A stretch of 64,000 nucleotides of DNA from Methylophilaceae bacterium (GCA_026419515.1 JANZZG010000005.1:1-64000), one strand, 5' to 3'. Positions 42,714-53,384 are shown, counted from the first letter of the stretch. Numbers and translations: made by a program. The notes: generated from the letters alone by a model not told the origin.

Positions 42714-43421
42714 TCAATTCGGCAGTGGAACTTCTTGGGTCAATTTGGCCACACTGGATCCAGACGGGAAAAACTTCGCTTGTAAACTTTGCGCCACCAT
42801 GGATTCAGGCACGCTGAAATGGCCTTCTATCGGCTGATAGTACTTGAAATTGATCTTGCCCCCTTGCTGTGGCTGGCCACCAAGCACGACCCGCGTGACG
42901 GGTTTGCCATCTTGCGAGCCTACCAGTATCAGCTGCAATCCGCCTTGCACATTACGGTCGTGTCTGCCTGACTGAATCAGCAACAAACGATACTGATACT
43001 CCCCCGGGCGTGAACCACGGGTAACCTTGAAGCTGTGCAATTTCACCGTGGCAACCCCCGGACTTTCCTCGAGTATGCTCTTGTAAAAGGTGACGTCTTC
43101 TTTGAGGCGCACGTTTTCTTCTTGCAGCAGCGCCAAGGTATTGGCGAGATCGTTTTGGGCCACCGAGGTGACCTGTTGCTGCTTTTCGACATGAATGGCC
43201 TGGGTGCGCAGCATTTTGTTCTCGCGTTCCAGGCGGGCGATCTCCTCGCGCAGGAAGGTCGTACTCCCTCCTGCATAACGCCAGTAGCCAATGGCGAACC
43301 CCAGCATGATTAGCATCGCCGCCCACCCCAGATGCCAATACCACGGCAATCGGCGACGCACAGTCACCTCAATCGCGGCCGGGCCTAAATGCCGCTTGAA
43401 CCAGCGTACGATCCGTCTCAT
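42714..43421 (-). CDS. DUF6776-like membrane protein with coiled coil
   Basis: A 235-residue protein: basic N-terminus, one membrane segment (about residues 33-53; [20 protein letters not shown]), a coiled coil (about 59-108; [19 protein letters not shown]) and a beta-rich C-terminal domain ([20 protein letters not shown]). It belongs to a conserved but uncharacterised betaproteobacterial family I recognise as DUF6776-like. The ATG at 43421 overlaps the argC stop (ATGA); the open frame further upstream lies inside argC. Genes of this type commonly sit beside bactofilin, as here. Confidence 0.78.
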   Translation of the reverse strand: MRRIVRWFKRHLGPAAIEVTVRRRLPWYWHLGWAAMLIMLGFAIGYWRYAGGSTTFLREEIARLERENKMLRTQAIHVEKQQQVTSVAQNDLANTLALLQEENVRLKEDVTFYKSILEESPGVATVKLHSFKVTRGSRPGEYQYRLLLIQSGRHDRNVQGGLQLILVGSQDGKPVTRVVLGGQPQQGGKINFKYYQPIEGHFSVPESMVAQSLQAKFFPSGSSVAKLTQEVPLPN

Positions 43422-44470
43422 GGTGAAAGTGCGATCTGCGCAAGCCCGGTCGTTTCGGCAAACCCAAACATCAAATTCATGTTTTGGATGGCTTGTCCTG
43501 CCGCGCCTTTGACCAGGTTGTCTATGACTGACAATATCACCACGGTATCTCCACCAAGTGGGCGGTGCACGGCGATTCGGCACAGATTGGTGCCCCGTAC
43601 TGAACGGGTTTCAGGATGCGCCCCTTGCGGTAGCACGTCCACAAAGGGCTCATCGGCATAGCGTGCTTCGAACAGAGCCTGTAAATCGATTTCTCGTTGT
43701 AAGGTGGCATACAAGGTTGCGTGTATGCCACGTATCATGGGAGTCAGATGTGGTACGAAGGTCAAGACAACGGTTTTATTCGCAATCGCCTCCAATCCTT
43801 GGCGGATTTCCGGCAGATGCCGGTGCCCTCCCACACCATAGGCTTTGAAGTTTTCGGCGGCTTCGGCCAAAAGAATGTGTGTTTCGGCTTTTCGACCGGC
43901 GCCACTGACACCCGATTTGGCATCGGCAATCAAAGACGCAGGATCGATGGCCCCCGTTTCCAGCAAAGGCAGAAAACCGAGCTGTATCGCTGTGGGATAG
44001 CAGCCTGGGTTGGCAATCAGTCGTGCTTTGCGTATGGCTTCCCGGTTGATTTCAGGCAGTCCATACACGGCTTCCGCCAAAAGTTCCGGACAAGCGTGCG
44101 GCATGCCGTACCATTTTTCCCACTCTGTGGCATCTTTGAGGCGGAAGTCGGCCGCCAGATCTATCACCCGTACGCCCGCATCCAGCAGGGCGCGCGCTTG
44201 TTGCATGGCGATTCCATTGGGCGTGGCAAAAAACACCACGTCACAGCCCCGCAGGTCGGTAATGGCTGGGTCACTGAAAGACAGCGCCATGTGGTTACGC
44301 AAACTGGGGAATAGGTCACTTACCCGTTGGCCCGCTTCGCTACGCGAAGTGATGGCCACGACCTCAGCGGCAGGATGCTGGGCCAGCAAGCGTAATAACT
44401 CGACGCCCGTGTAACCGGTGCCTCCGACGATTCCGATTTTGATTTTGTCCAATCTAATATCTCTTTTCAA
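43418..44470 (-). CDS. argC: N-acetyl-gamma-glutamyl-phosphate reductase
   Basis: A 350-residue enzyme of arginine synthesis reducing N-acetylglutamyl phosphate with NADPH. The nucleotide-binding start [18 protein letters not shown], the catalytic cysteine in ANPGCYPTA and the motif HRHLPEI are all present. It starts downstream of the rpsI terminator and is coupled to the DUF6776-like gene. Confidence 0.96.
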   Translation of the reverse strand: MKRDIRLDKIKIGIVGGTGYTGVELLRLLAQHPAAEVVAITSRSEAGQRVSDLFPSLRNHMALSFSDPAITDLRGCDVVFFATPNGIAMQQARALLDAGVRVIDLAADFRLKDATEWEKWYGMPHACPELLAEAVYGLPEINREAIRKARLIANPGCYPTAIQLGFLPLLETGAIDPASLIADAKSGVSGAGRKAETHILLAEAAENFKAYGVGGHRHLPEIRQGLEAIANKTVVLTFVPHLTPMIRGIHATLYATLQREIDLQALFEARYADEPFVDVLPQGAHPETRSVRGTNLCRIAVHRPLGGDTVVILSVIDNLVKGAAGQAIQNMNLMFGFAETTGLAQIALSP

Positions 44471-44523
44471 AACACAGGGTTGAGAGCAAACGATGATAAA
44501 TCATGGGGATACCGAATGGCAAC

Positions 44524-44556
44524 AAAAAAGCCGCAGTACTTGAAGTACTGCGGCTT
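44524..44556 (-). terminator. Intrinsic terminator after rpsI
   Basis: GCCGCAGTACT (44530-44540) and AGTACTGCGGC (44544-44554) form an 11-bp stem with a three-base loop. On the minus strand it is followed by six T (44524-44529). It lies 27 bases beyond the rpsI stop and ends the rplM-rpsI transcript; without a strong T-run on the other side it works mainly on the minus strand. Confidence 0.93.
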
Positions 44557-44582
44557 GTGAATGGGAGTGAAAACCGTGAAAC

Positions 44583-44975
44583 TTAACGCTTGGAAAATTG
44601 TTTGCGACGACGGGCTTTGTGTAGTCCCACTTTCTTTCGTTCGACTTCTCGGGCATCCCGCGTCACGAAGCCTGCCTTGCTCAAGGTGGGTTTGAGTGTG
44701 GCATCGTAATCGATCAGTGCCCGGGTAATGCCGTGGCGCACGGCGCCCGCTTGTCCGGACTCTCCACCACCAGCCACGTTGATGAGGATGTCGAAGCTTC
44801 CGGTATGCCCTGTCAGCTCCAAAGGCTGGCGTAGGATCATGCGCGAGGTCACGCGGGAAAAATACTGGTCCGCGGATCTGCCGTTGACGATGATGTTGCC
44901 TGTGCCAGGCTTGAGAAACACGCGGGCCACGGAGCTTTTGCGGCGACCGGTTCCGTAATAGTACTTTCCGATCAT
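44583..44975 (-). CDS. rpsI: 30S ribosomal protein S9
   Basis: A 130-residue protein with the S9 pattern [16 protein letters not shown], the segment [20 protein letters not shown] and the basic C-terminus ending [11 protein letters not shown] that reaches the P site. It follows rplM after nine bases with an AAGGAA ribosome site; this pair is conserved in most bacteria. Confidence 0.98.
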   Translation of the reverse strand: MIGKYYYGTGRRKSSVARVFLKPGTGNIIVNGRSADQYFSRVTSRMILRQPLELTGHTGSFDILINVAGGGESGQAGAVRHGITRALIDYDATLKPTLSKAGFVTRDAREVERKKVGLHKARRRKQFSKR

Positions 44976-44984
44976 GCGAATTCC

Positions 44985-45413
44985 TTATATTTCCAGGGGT
45001 TTCGGTTGCTGAGCCGCATGCGCATGTGTCGCGCCGGCATAGACTTTCAATTTTTTGAACATGGCATAACCCAAAGGCCCTTTGGGCAACATGCCTTTGA
45101 CCGCTTTTTCCAAGGCGCGTCCTGGGAAACGCTGCTGCATCTTGGCAAAGGTGATGCTGGTAATGCCGCCGGGGTAGCCAGAGTGGCGATGATATACCTT
45201 ACCTTCGGCTTTGTTGCCTGTCACGATGATTTTGTCAGCGTTCACCACGATGATGTAGTCACCCGTATCCACGTGGGGGGTGTAGATGGTTTTGTGCTTG
45301 CCGCGCAGGCGACGAGCAATTTCGCTGGCCAGACGGCCCAGCACCTTGCCCGAGGCGTCTACTACGAACCACTCGCGTTGTACCTCGTGCGATTTGGCGG
45401 AAAAGGTTTTCAT
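44985..45413 (-). CDS. rplM: 50S ribosomal protein L13
   Basis: A 142-residue protein: [20 protein letters not shown], then [18 protein letters not shown] and [13 protein letters not shown] are L13 signatures. The ATG at 45413 is preferred to a far upstream in-frame start that would cross the promoter. Autoregulation by L13 is known in E. coli; no leader structure of that kind was recognised here in the 41-base 5' region. Confidence 0.98.
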   Translation of the reverse strand: MKTFSAKSHEVQREWFVVDASGKVLGRLASEIARRLRGKHKTIYTPHVDTGDYIIVVNADKIIVTGNKAEGKVYHRHSGYPGGITSITFAKMQQRFPGRALEKAVKGMLPKGPLGYAMFKKLKVYAGATHAHAAQQPKPLEI

Positions 45414-45453
45414 TTGGACAACCTTGTTTTCGCTTGTCTGAAGAAAGGCGCGC

Positions 45454-45482
45454 ATTCTATGCGAACCTGAGGTCGTTGTCAA
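45454..45482 (-). promoter_or_regulatory. Sigma-70 promoter of rplM-rpsI
   Basis: On the minus strand TTGACA (45482-45477) and TAGAAT (45459-45454) are separated by exactly 17 bases. The -35 is perfect and the -10 matches five of six. The expected start of transcription is 30-40 bases before the rplM ATG. The -35 abuts the ubiA stop at 45484, so the ribosomal protein pair is transcribed separately from ubiCA. Confidence 0.9.
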
Positions 45483-45483
45483 A

Positions 45484-46356
45484 TCACCTTGCTGCGTAGC
45501 TGCCGACCAGCCCGAGGAAGATGGCGGCGCCGACCCAGTTGTTGTGCAAAAACGCTTTAAAGCAGCCGGCGCGGTCACGTTGTCGGATCAAAGTATAGTG
45601 GTAGGCAGCAAGTGATGCGGCGATGGCAAGACCGACGAAATATGGCCATTTCAGATGGATCCGATAGCCGATCCAAGCGAGGATGCCGAGCATCGTGGCG
45701 TAACAAAGCATTACTGCCACTACGTCGAAGCGCCCAAATAACAACGCGGAAGAGCGGATACCGATGCGTCGGTCGTCCTCCCGGTCCACCATTGCATATT
45801 CCGTATCGTAGGCGATTGCCCAGAAGACATTGGCCACGAGCAATTCCCACGCCAGCCCAGGCACGGTATCGAGTTGTGCGGCAAAGGCCATGGGGATACC
45901 AAAGCCAAAGGCTACTCCCAAATAGGCCTGTGGTATCCAGAAAAAACGTTTGGTGAAAGGATAGGTAGCAGCCAGAAACAATGCCACGACCGACAATGCC
46001 AGGGTCAGGCGGTTGAGTTGCAATACCAGCAGAAACGCCATCGACACTAGGCAAAGCGCGAGCACTCCGGCTTCTTGCGGGCTTATTCGTCCAGCCGCCA
46101 AAGGGCGTTCCCGGGTGCGCTCCACGTGAGGATCGAAATGACGATCGGCCAAGTCGTTGATGACACAGCCGGCAGAACGCATCAATACCGTACCCAGCAC
46201 AAAAATCCACACCGTGACAAGGTCGGGATGGCCGTAACCCGAAATCCAAAGCGCCCATAACGTGGGCCATAGCAGCAATAAGATGCCAATCGGCTTATCC
46301 AGCCGCATCAATTGTTCATACAGTACCAGGCGCTGTTTGATCTGCTCCAGATTCAT
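45484..46356 (-). CDS. ubiA: 4-hydroxybenzoate octaprenyltransferase
   Basis: A 290-residue polytopic membrane prenyltransferase of ubiquinone synthesis. The two Asp-rich motifs are NDLADRHFD (with GCVIN before it) and [13 protein letters not shown]. The ATG at 46356 overlaps the ubiC stop (ATGA); the open frame upstream of it lies inside ubiC. Together with UbiC it makes prenylated 4-hydroxybenzoate. Confidence 0.96.
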   Translation of the reverse strand: MNLEQIKQRLVLYEQLMRLDKPIGILLLLWPTLWALWISGYGHPDLVTVWIFVLGTVLMRSAGCVINDLADRHFDPHVERTRERPLAAGRISPQEAGVLALCLVSMAFLLVLQLNRLTLALSVVALFLAATYPFTKRFFWIPQAYLGVAFGFGIPMAFAAQLDTVPGLAWELLVANVFWAIAYDTEYAMVDREDDRRIGIRSSALLFGRFDVVAVMLCYATMLGILAWIGYRIHLKWPYFVGLAIAASLAAYHYTLIRQRDRAGCFKAFLHNNWVGAAIFLGLVGSYAAR

Positions 46357-46880
46357 ATTTGCATCAACCCTGGCAAAAACACTTCGGTCACCAGAATAGC
46401 GCGACCATTGCGCATGAAGACCGAGCGACGCGCCCACAAGCCGTGCCGTCCGATGCGACGCGCAATGGGGTGACGCTCGGAAAGCTTGCAAAACGACAAC
46501 GGAAAACGCTTGACGCGTGCATCCCCGAACAATACTGCGCCCAAAGGCCGTCCGCCCAGGGTACGTAGTTTACGCCAAGGTCCATTCAGGCTGGCGCGGG
46601 GCAGTATGCTGCGCGCAAATACGAGATCGGTCTCGCCATTGCGTAGCTTGACCTCACGGATCCAGGCTTTTGCCCCGCGACGTAAATGGAGAAGGCGTGA
46701 CTCGTCGGGCAGAGGGTGCGCCCAATGCTGAGTGATTTCGGCGACGTTGAAGCGCGCGCAGCGTATTTGCAGACGGCGCGTCAGCGACCCTTTGTCGATG
46801 AGCCATCGGCGATAAGGACCAATGCATGTGGGGCGCGGTCGCCAATAGGGGTCGAGTCGGTGCGGAAAGCCGGCGTTCAC
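46353..46880 (-). CDS. ubiC: Chorismate--pyruvate lyase
   Basis: A 175-residue protein with the UbiC pattern: [16 protein letters not shown], the segment VREVKL-like [19 protein letters not shown], and LGAVLFGD toward the C-terminal half. It splits chorismate to 4-hydroxybenzoate and pyruvate, feeding UbiA encoded directly downstream with a four-base overlap. Confidence 0.93.
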   Translation of the reverse strand: MNAGFPHRLDPYWRPRPTCIGPYRRWLIDKGSLTRRLQIRCARFNVAEITQHWAHPLPDESRLLHLRRGAKAWIREVKLRNGETDLVFARSILPRASLNGPWRKLRTLGGRPLGAVLFGDARVKRFPLSFCKLSERHPIARRIGRHGLWARRSVFMRNGRAILVTEVFLPGLMQI

Positions 46881-46952
46881 GGCCGAATTATAGCGGTGGG
46901 GTCCGACCAGAGGGTAAGGCCAATCGAGTGGCTTCGATGCAGGTTCGTATTA

Positions 46953-48965
46953 CTAGACTGTCGCATATTTCTCGGCGCGAGCCAACCAGCGACGCATATG
47001 CTTCTCGGCCAATGTCGGAGCTTCTCGTAACATCTGGATGGCCACTTCGCGTGCCATTTCCAGCAGGTCTGCATCGCGTTCCAGATCGGCAATCTTGAGC
47101 AGGGGGATGCCACTCTGCCGTACCCCCAGGAATTCGCCCGGCCCGCGCAATTGCAGGTCTGCCCGTGCCACTGCGAACCCGTCGTTGTTCTCATAGATGA
47201 TTTTCAGGCGTTGACGCGCCGTCTGCGACAAGGGGTTCTGGTAGAGCAGGATGCACACGCTCTGCTTAGCGCCCCGTCCCACCCGCCCACGCAGCTGGTG
47301 CAGCTGCGACAGGCCAAAGCGCTCCGCATGTTCGATCACCATCAGGCTGGCGTTGGGCACATCGACCCCGACCTCGATCACCGTGGTCGCCACCAGCAGT
47401 TGCAGCGCCCCCGACGAAAAGGCCTGCATCACCGCCTGCTTTTCGGCCGGTTTCATGCGGCCATGCACCAGGCCGACAGAAATTCCCGGCAACTCGGCGG
47501 CAAGCAGCGCATGGGTGTCGATCGCCGTCTGCAGCTGCAGCGCCTCGCTTTCTTCCACCAGCGGGCACACCCAATAGACTTGACGGCCCTCGGCGCAGGC
47601 GGCACGCACATGGGCGATCACTTCGGCGCGCCGTGCGTCGCTGACCAGCTTGGTGACGACCGGTGTGCGTCCCGGGGGCAGGGCATCGATCACCGATACG
47701 TCGAGGTCGGCGTAATAGCTCATGGCCAGCGTGCGCGGAATGGGCGTGGCACTCATCATCAGCTGGTGCGGCTGAATGCCTTTCATGCGCAGGGCCAAAC
47801 GCTGATGCACGCCGAAACGGTGCTGTTCGTCGATCACCGCCAGACCCAGACGGGCGAAGACCACTTTGTCCTGGAACAAGGCGTGTGTGCCCACCACCAC
47901 CGGTGCCGAACCGTCCGCACAAGCCTGCATGGCCGCCTCGCGCTCCCTTCTCGACTGCCCCCCGGAAAGCCAGACCACCCGAAGGCCGAGTGGCTCCAGC
48001 CAGCCGGAAAACTTGAGATAGTGCTGCTCGGCCAGGATTTCGGTGGGGGCCATTATCGCCACCTGCCAGCCACTTTCGACGGCTTGCAACGCAGCTAGTG
48101 CCGCCACGATGGTCTTGCCGCTGCCGACGTCGCCCTGCAGCAACCGTTGCATGGGATGGGGCTGCGCCAGATCACGGCTGATTTCGTCTATCACGCGTCG
48201 CTGGGCGGGGGTCAGCCGAAATGGCAAAGTGCGAAGCAGTCGCGCAGTCAGTCGTCCCGTCCCATGTAATGGCGGAGCATCCTGTGCGCGGCGACGGTCG
48301 TGGTGCAGCCGCATGGAGATTTGTTGCGCCAGCAGCTCGTCGAATGCCAGGCGCCGCCAGGCGGGGTGCAAACGGCTTTCCAGCGCGGACTGGAGCACGT
48401 CGGGCGGGGGGTTGTGCAGCAACCGAATACTGGCTTCGAAACTAGGGAGAGACAGTTTGTCCGACAAGCCCATCGGCAGGGATTCCGACAAATCACTTTT
48501 GGACAAGGCGAGTTGGAGCAACTTACGCAACGTTTTTTGTGTAAGCCCCGTGGTGGTGGGGTACACTGGCGTCAGTGTGTCGGAGAGGGGTTCATTTTCA
48601 CGTACTACACGGATTTGGGGATGTACCATCTCCAACCCAAAAAAGCCTGGGCGGGGCTCTCCATGGGCGCGTACACGCACTCCGGGACGCAATTGGGCCA
48701 CCTGACTGGGGTAGAAATGTAGCAAGCGCAGGTAAAGCCGACTTCCTCTTTGGTCTTGTAGCTGGCAAATCATGGCCTTACGTGGCCGATGGTGGATTTC
48801 GGCGTGAATGATGACGCCTTCGACGAGGGCCGGATTGCCCACGCTGAGATCGCGGATCGCGGTGATGCGCGTTTCATCGACATAGCGTAGCGGCAGATGC
48901 AGCAACAGGTCGAATGGCGTTTCTATACCCAGCTTTTTGAGCTTGGCGAGGATGGGCGGGGTCAC
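46953..48965 (-). CDS. recG: ATP-dependent DNA helicase RecG
   Basis: A 670-residue branch-migration helicase. An N-terminal OB wedge domain (about 30-150) precedes the helicase core with Walker A GDVGSGKTIVA, DEQHRFG in the DEAH-like position, and motif III SATPIPRTLAMS; the C-terminal helicase domain has HGRMKPAEKQAVM and IEVGVDVPNA. The start is a GTG at 48965 with an AAGG ribosome site, 33 bases after ridA. The length is slightly shorter than E. coli RecG but complete. Confidence 0.96.
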   Translation of the reverse strand: MTPPILAKLKKLGIETPFDLLLHLPLRYVDETRITAIRDLSVGNPALVEGVIIHAEIHHRPRKAMICQLQDQRGSRLYLRLLHFYPSQVAQLRPGVRVRAHGEPRPGFFGLEMVHPQIRVVRENEPLSDTLTPVYPTTTGLTQKTLRKLLQLALSKSDLSESLPMGLSDKLSLPSFEASIRLLHNPPPDVLQSALESRLHPAWRRLAFDELLAQQISMRLHHDRRRAQDAPPLHGTGRLTARLLRTLPFRLTPAQRRVIDEISRDLAQPHPMQRLLQGDVGSGKTIVAALAALQAVESGWQVAIMAPTEILAEQHYLKFSGWLEPLGLRVVWLSGGQSRREREAAMQACADGSAPVVVGTHALFQDKVVFARLGLAVIDEQHRFGVHQRLALRMKGIQPHQLMMSATPIPRTLAMSYYADLDVSVIDALPPGRTPVVTKLVSDARRAEVIAHVRAACAEGRQVYWVCPLVEESEALQLQTAIDTHALLAAELPGISVGLVHGRMKPAEKQAVMQAFSSGALQLLVATTVIEVGVDVPNASLMVIEHAERFGLSQLHQLRGRVGRGAKQSVCILLYQNPLSQTARQRLKIIYENNDGFAVARADLQLRGPGEFLGVRQSGIPLLKIADLERDADLLEMAREVAIQMLREAPTLAEKHMRRWLARAEKYATV

Positions 48966-48998
48966 GCCTTCTAGAGTTGCGAGGGTATCCAGGGCAGG

Positions 48999-49379
48999 TT
49001 AGCCTTCCAGCACCATGACCGCATCCATTTCTACCAGTGCTCCCCGTGGTAGCGCAGCCACACCAACGGCGGCACGCGCCGGGTAGGGCGGGGTGAAATA
49101 TTCGGCCATGAGGGTATTGACGAGAGCAAAATTGCCGAGGTCCGTCAAAAATACAGTGAGCTTGACCACATCAGCCAGCGACCCACCGGCGGCTTTTGCC
49201 ACGGCTTCGAGATTGGCGAATACACGATGGATCTGTCCATCGATGCCTTCCACCAGCTGCATGGACGATGGGTCAAGCCCGATCTGGCCGGACAGGTAAA
49301 CGGTATTGCCGACGCGCACTGCTTGTGAATAGGTGCCGATGGCTTGAGGGGCCAAAGCGGTATGGATGATGTGTTTCAT
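48999..49379 (-). CDS. ridA: RidA-family enamine/imine deaminase
   Basis: A 126-residue protein of the RidA/YjgF family, which hydrolyses reactive 2-aminoacrylate-type intermediates. Signatures are [12 protein letters not shown] near the start, [11 protein letters not shown], and [20 protein letters not shown] with the key Arg. It is commonly placed after spoT, as here (27 bases). Confidence 0.95.
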   Translation of the reverse strand: MKHIIHTALAPQAIGTYSQAVRVGNTVYLSGQIGLDPSSMQLVEGIDGQIHRVFANLEAVAKAAGGSLADVVKLTVFLTDLGNFALVNTLMAEYFTPPYPARAAVGVAALPRGALVEMDAVMVLEG

Positions 49380-49406
49380 GGTGTCTCGAATGCATGATGG
49401 GAAACT

Positions 49407-51620
49407 TCAGACTTTGTCGTTTTCCGGGGCAAGCCCCTTGCTGCGACTGATGCGTACCACCTGCGGGATCTTGCGCAGCCCACGCATCAACCGGGCGAGA
49501 TGCACGCGGTTTTCTACTTGCACCGTGAAGTGCATGCTGATGTAAGCATTCTCATCGGTACTTTCTTCCATGCTGACATTGTTGATATTGGAGCCCGCAT
49601 TCGCAATGGCCGCGGCCACTTTGGCCAGCACGCCGCGCTGGTTGGCGACGGTGAGCCTGAGGTTGACCTTGAACAGGCGCCGCGTTTCGGGGTCCCACTC
49701 CACATCCAGCCATTTGTCGGGATCGTGGCGGAATTTGGCGATCGCCGGGCAATCATGGGTGTGGATCACCAAGCCTTTGCCCTTGTTGATGAAGCCCAGG
49801 ATGGGGTCGCCGGGTATGGGGCGGCAACAGTTGGCAAACTGCACTGCCATGCCTTCGGTGCCACGGATGGTGATGGTGCCCAAAGGGCGTTTGGATTTTT
49901 CTGTAGCGGGTTCCGACAATGCCAACAACTGTCGCGCCACCACTACACTGAGACGTTTGCCCAGTCCGATTTCAGTGAGTATCTCTTGTTTGCTCTTGAC
50001 TCTGTAGTCGCGCACCAGCTTGTCCCAACGACTGGCATCTATGGTGGCCGGATCGGCATGCAGGGCGCGCAGTGCCTGGTTGAGCATGCGCTCGCCGAGC
50101 TGGGCGGACTCTTCCGACTGTATGGTCTTGAAGAAATGGCGGATGTTGGAACGTGCCTTGCCGGTCACCACATAGTTGAGCCACATCGGATTGGGCTTGG
50201 CATGCGCGGCAGTGATGATCTCCACATGATCGCCATTGTGCAGCTCTGAGCGCAGTGGAGCCAGTTCATGATTGATCTTGACCGCCACACAACGGTTGCC
50301 GATGTCGGTGTGCACCGCGTAAGCGAAATCCACTGCCGTGGCGCCTTTGGGCAACGCCATGATTTCGCCTTTGGGCGTGAATACATAAACCTCGTCAGGG
50401 AACAAATCCACTTTGAAATGCTCGAGGAATTCCACCGAATCGCTGCTTTCGGACTGGATTTCCAGCAGGCGCTGCAGCCACTGGTGAGTCTGTTGCTGCA
50501 GACGGGAGATGTCCGCGTCGCTGGTTTTGTAGAGCCAGTGCGCCGCCACCCCGGCCTCGGCGATGTTGTGCATTGCGCGACTACGGATCTGGATTTCGAT
50601 GGGTGTGCCAAATGGGCCGAACAGGGTGGTGTGCAAGGACTGATAGCCGTTGGCCTTGGGGATGGCGATGTAATCCTTGAACTTGCCCGGAATGGGTTTG
50701 TACAGGGCATGTAAGGCGCCCAGCGCGAGATAGCAGGTGGGCGTATCCTTCACGATCACCCGGAAGCCGTAGATGTCGAACACTTGGGAAAACGTCCCCA
50801 CCTTTTCCAGCATCTTGCGGTAGATGCTGTAGAGGTGTTTCTCGCGTCCCTGCACCTCGGCTTCAATGTGGGCCTGGGCCAGCTGCCGGCGGATTTCCTC
50901 CAGGATCTTGCCCACAACCTCCTTGCGATTGCCCCGCGCTGCCTTGACCGAGCGCGACAGCACCCGATACCGCATCGGATAAAGGTAACGAAAGCTCAAG
51001 TCTTCCAGTTCCTGGTAAATCCTGTTAAGACCCAGCCGGTTGGCGATGGGAGCGTAAATGTCCAGGGTCTCGCGCGCGATCAGGCGCTGTTTTTCTGGTG
51101 TCATGGCATCCATCGTGCGCATGTTGTGCAGGCGGTCGGCCAGCTTGATGAGAATGACGCGCACGTCCTGCGACATCGCCAGCAGCATTTTGCGAAAATT
51201 TTCCGCCTGGGCATGGGTGGCGGTCTGAAACTCGATTTTGTCCAGTTTGGACACGCCATCCACCAGGTCGGCGACCGTTTTGCCGAATTGTTCGCTGATT
51301 TGCTGCTTGGTGACTGGTGTATCTTCCACCACGTCATGCAGTAAGGCTGCCATCAGCGCCTGCGCGTCGAGGTGCAGTTCGGCCAGAATGCAGGCGACAC
51401 TTACCGGGTGCGTGATGTAAGGCTCTCCACTTTTGCGTACTTGCCCTTCGTGGGCAAGCGCACTCAAGCGATATGCCCGCATCACCTGATCGATGTCTTC
51501 TTGCTTGAGATAAGACTTGAGCCGTACTGACAGCAGTGACTCTTCACTGTCTGCGGGCAACAAAGGAGGGGTATCCGGGTTTACGGCAAGCGGCTTACGT
51601 TCAAGTGAAGTGCTCGCCAT
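49407..51620 (-). CDS. spoT: Bifunctional (p)ppGpp synthetase/hydrolase
   Basis: A 737-residue RelA/SpoT homologue. An intact HD hydrolase domain (THPVSVACILAEL, ALLHDVVEDT) is followed by the synthetase domain (REKHLYSIYRKMLEK, DIYGFRVIV, GYQSLHTTLFGP), then TGS (VFTPKGEIMALPKGATAVDF), a Cys-containing zinc-finger-like region (FANCCRPIPGD) and ACT. Both activities should be present. It follows rpoZ and gmk as in many proteobacteria. Confidence 0.96.
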   Translation of the reverse strand: MASTSLERKPLAVNPDTPPLLPADSEESLLSVRLKSYLKQEDIDQVMRAYRLSALAHEGQVRKSGEPYITHPVSVACILAELHLDAQALMAALLHDVVEDTPVTKQQISEQFGKTVADLVDGVSKLDKIEFQTATHAQAENFRKMLLAMSQDVRVILIKLADRLHNMRTMDAMTPEKQRLIARETLDIYAPIANRLGLNRIYQELEDLSFRYLYPMRYRVLSRSVKAARGNRKEVVGKILEEIRRQLAQAHIEAEVQGREKHLYSIYRKMLEKVGTFSQVFDIYGFRVIVKDTPTCYLALGALHALYKPIPGKFKDYIAIPKANGYQSLHTTLFGPFGTPIEIQIRSRAMHNIAEAGVAAHWLYKTSDADISRLQQQTHQWLQRLLEIQSESSDSVEFLEHFKVDLFPDEVYVFTPKGEIMALPKGATAVDFAYAVHTDIGNRCVAVKINHELAPLRSELHNGDHVEIITAAHAKPNPMWLNYVVTGKARSNIRHFFKTIQSEESAQLGERMLNQALRALHADPATIDASRWDKLVRDYRVKSKQEILTEIGLGKRLSVVVARQLLALSEPATEKSKRPLGTITIRGTEGMAVQFANCCRPIPGDPILGFINKGKGLVIHTHDCPAIAKFRHDPDKWLDVEWDPETRRLFKVNLRLTVANQRGVLAKVAAAIANAGSNINNVSMEESTDENAYISMHFTVQVENRVHLARLMRGLRKIPQVVRISRSKGLAPENDKV

Positions 51621-51658
51621 TACCCATCAGCGAGCCTGAGATGACTCGCCGGGCATGG

Positions 51659-51868
51659 CTAAGCTTGCCCCCGGTTGAGGATTTCCAAGCCAACCTTGCC
51701 CGCGGCGATTTCACGCAGCGCAATCACAGTCGGCTTGTCTTTGTCGGAGCAACTCACCAAAGGCTCAGAACCATTAGCCAGCTGGCGCGCCCGATAGGCT
51801 GCCGCCAAGGTGAGCTGGAAACGGTTGGGAATTTTTTCCAAGCAATCATCTACGGTAATACGTGCCAT
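51659..51868 (-). CDS. rpoZ: RNA polymerase omega subunit
   Basis: A 69-residue protein with the omega signature [19 protein letters not shown] and [12 protein letters not shown]. It lies between gmk and spoT, the conserved gmk-rpoZ-spoT order. Omega stabilises RNA polymerase assembly and forms part of a ppGpp site. Confidence 0.97.
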   Translation of the reverse strand: MARITVDDCLEKIPNRFQLTLAAAYRARQLANGSEPLVSCSDKDKPTVIALREIAAGKVGLEILNRGQA

Positions 51869-51889
51869 CTCGATATCCGTCAGGACAGG

Positions 51890-52504
51890 TCATTTGAGCT
51901 GGGTGATCATTTCGGCGTAGCGACGCAGTTGTTTGTCGGCCCGTAGACGCCGGGCGCGAATGATGGACTGCAGGTCTTTCAGCGCTTCGTCGAATTGGTC
52001 GTTGATTATAACATAATCGAACTCACCCACATGTCCGATCTCCTCCCGGGCATTGGCCAGTCGGCGTGCGATGATTTCCGGCGCGTCCTGTCCACGTTTG
52101 CGCAGGCGCCGTTCCAATTCCTCGAGAGAGGGCGGCAATATGAAAATGCCGATCGCCTGTGGAAAGATGCCGCGCACTTGGGTCGCGCCCTGCCAGTCGA
52201 TCTCGAGCAGAATGTCTTCGCCTTCTTTGATATGGTCTTCCACCCAGCGCTGAGAGGTGCCATAACGTGCGCCATGGACTTGGGCACTTTCCAGGAAGTC
52301 GCCTGCTTCCTGCATTTGCAGGAAACGCGCTTCATCGACGAAGTGGTAATCCACCCCATCGATTTCACCCGGCCGTGGGGGGCGAGTCGTGTAGGATATG
52401 GAGAGTTTGAGATGAGGATCGCTTTCCAGCAATGCGCTGACCAAGCTGGTTTTGCCGGCGCCAGAGGGGGCGGTGATGATGAAAAGATTGCCCGACGTTT
52501 TCAT
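51890..52504 (-). CDS. gmk: Guanylate kinase
   Basis: A 204-residue P-loop kinase turning GMP into GDP. The loop APSGAGKTSLV, SYTTRPPRPGE and the motif VDYHFVDEARF are present, and the LLEIDWQGA segment follows. It lies 21 bases before rpoZ, ten bases after yicC. Confidence 0.97.
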   Translation of the reverse strand: MKTSGNLFIITAPSGAGKTSLVSALLESDPHLKLSISYTTRPPRPGEIDGVDYHFVDEARFLQMQEAGDFLESAQVHGARYGTSQRWVEDHIKEGEDILLEIDWQGATQVRGIFPQAIGIFILPPSLEELERRLRKRGQDAPEIIARRLANAREEIGHVGEFDYVIINDQFDEALKDLQSIIRARRLRADKQLRRYAEMITQLK

Positions 52505-52514
52505 ATTGATGACC

Positions 52515-53384
52515 TTACTCGATGTTTTGAACTTGTTCGCGGATTTGCTCGATCAGCACCTTCAGTTCCATCGACAGTTGTGAAATTTCGCCCGATACCG
52601 ATTTCGCTCCCAGAGTGTTGGCCTCCCGATGCAGCTCTTGCATCAGGAAATCCAACCGTTTGCCGACGGCGCCTCCGCGATTCAGCACACGTCGAACTTC
52701 CTGTAAATGCGTGCTCAGTCGTTCCAGCTCTTCATCCACATCAATTTTCTGGGCATAGAGTGCCAGCTCCTGATGAATGCGTGTATCGTCTGCCGTCTGC
52801 AAGACCTCATGTAACCTGGCGGCGAGCTTCTCCTGGTAGGTTTTGAGCAGATCAGGCAGCATAGGTCTGATTTTTTCGACCAGTGCTTCCATACGCGATA
52901 CACGTTCCAAAATGGTGGCAGCAAGCTTTGCACCTTCCCGTTCACGGGAGGTGGTGAATTCGTCCAGACACTGCTCCACGGCAGTCAGCACATTTTCCCT
53001 CAAATCCTCCAGGACCGCTGAATTTTTCGTCATCAGTACGCCGGGCCAGCGTAGAACGTCGGCAACCGAAAGCGGCCGGCTTTGCGGAAAATGGGCGAGC
53101 ACGGCATGGTTGAGTGTGGCCAGTTGCATGAGCATTGCCTGATCCAGCTCCATGGGGACGGGGTGGTTCGGTGCCGCTTGCAGGCTGGCTCGAAACTCCA
53201 CTTTGCCGCGGCCGATGCGTGCCGTAACCATTTCGCGCAGTTGCGGCTCGAACGCCCGCAACGCTTCGTCGAGGCGCAACTGCAACTCCAGATAGCGGTG
53301 ATTGACCGCACGCAATTCCACCATCAACGTCCCAAAGCCATATGTGCATTGGACGGTGGCAAAGCCGGTCATGCTGTATATCAT
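52515..53384 (-). CDS. yicC: YicC-family endoribonuclease
   Basis: A 289-residue protein: start MIYSMTGFA, then ELRAVNHRYLELQLRL, and the C-terminal DUF1732 part (GGAVGKRLDFLMQELHREAN) identify YicC, shown in E. coli to be an endoribonuclease. The ATG at 53384 has a GGAG ribosome site; an ATG six codons upstream would place that site within the gene. Confidence 0.94.
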   Translation of the reverse strand: MIYSMTGFATVQCTYGFGTLMVELRAVNHRYLELQLRLDEALRAFEPQLREMVTARIGRGKVEFRASLQAAPNHPVPMELDQAMLMQLATLNHAVLAHFPQSRPLSVADVLRWPGVLMTKNSAVLEDLRENVLTAVEQCLDEFTTSREREGAKLAATILERVSRMEALVEKIRPMLPDLLKTYQEKLAARLHEVLQTADDTRIHQELALYAQKIDVDEELERLSTHLQEVRRVLNRGGAVGKRLDFLMQELHREANTLGAKSVSGEISQLSMELKVLIEQIREQVQNIE

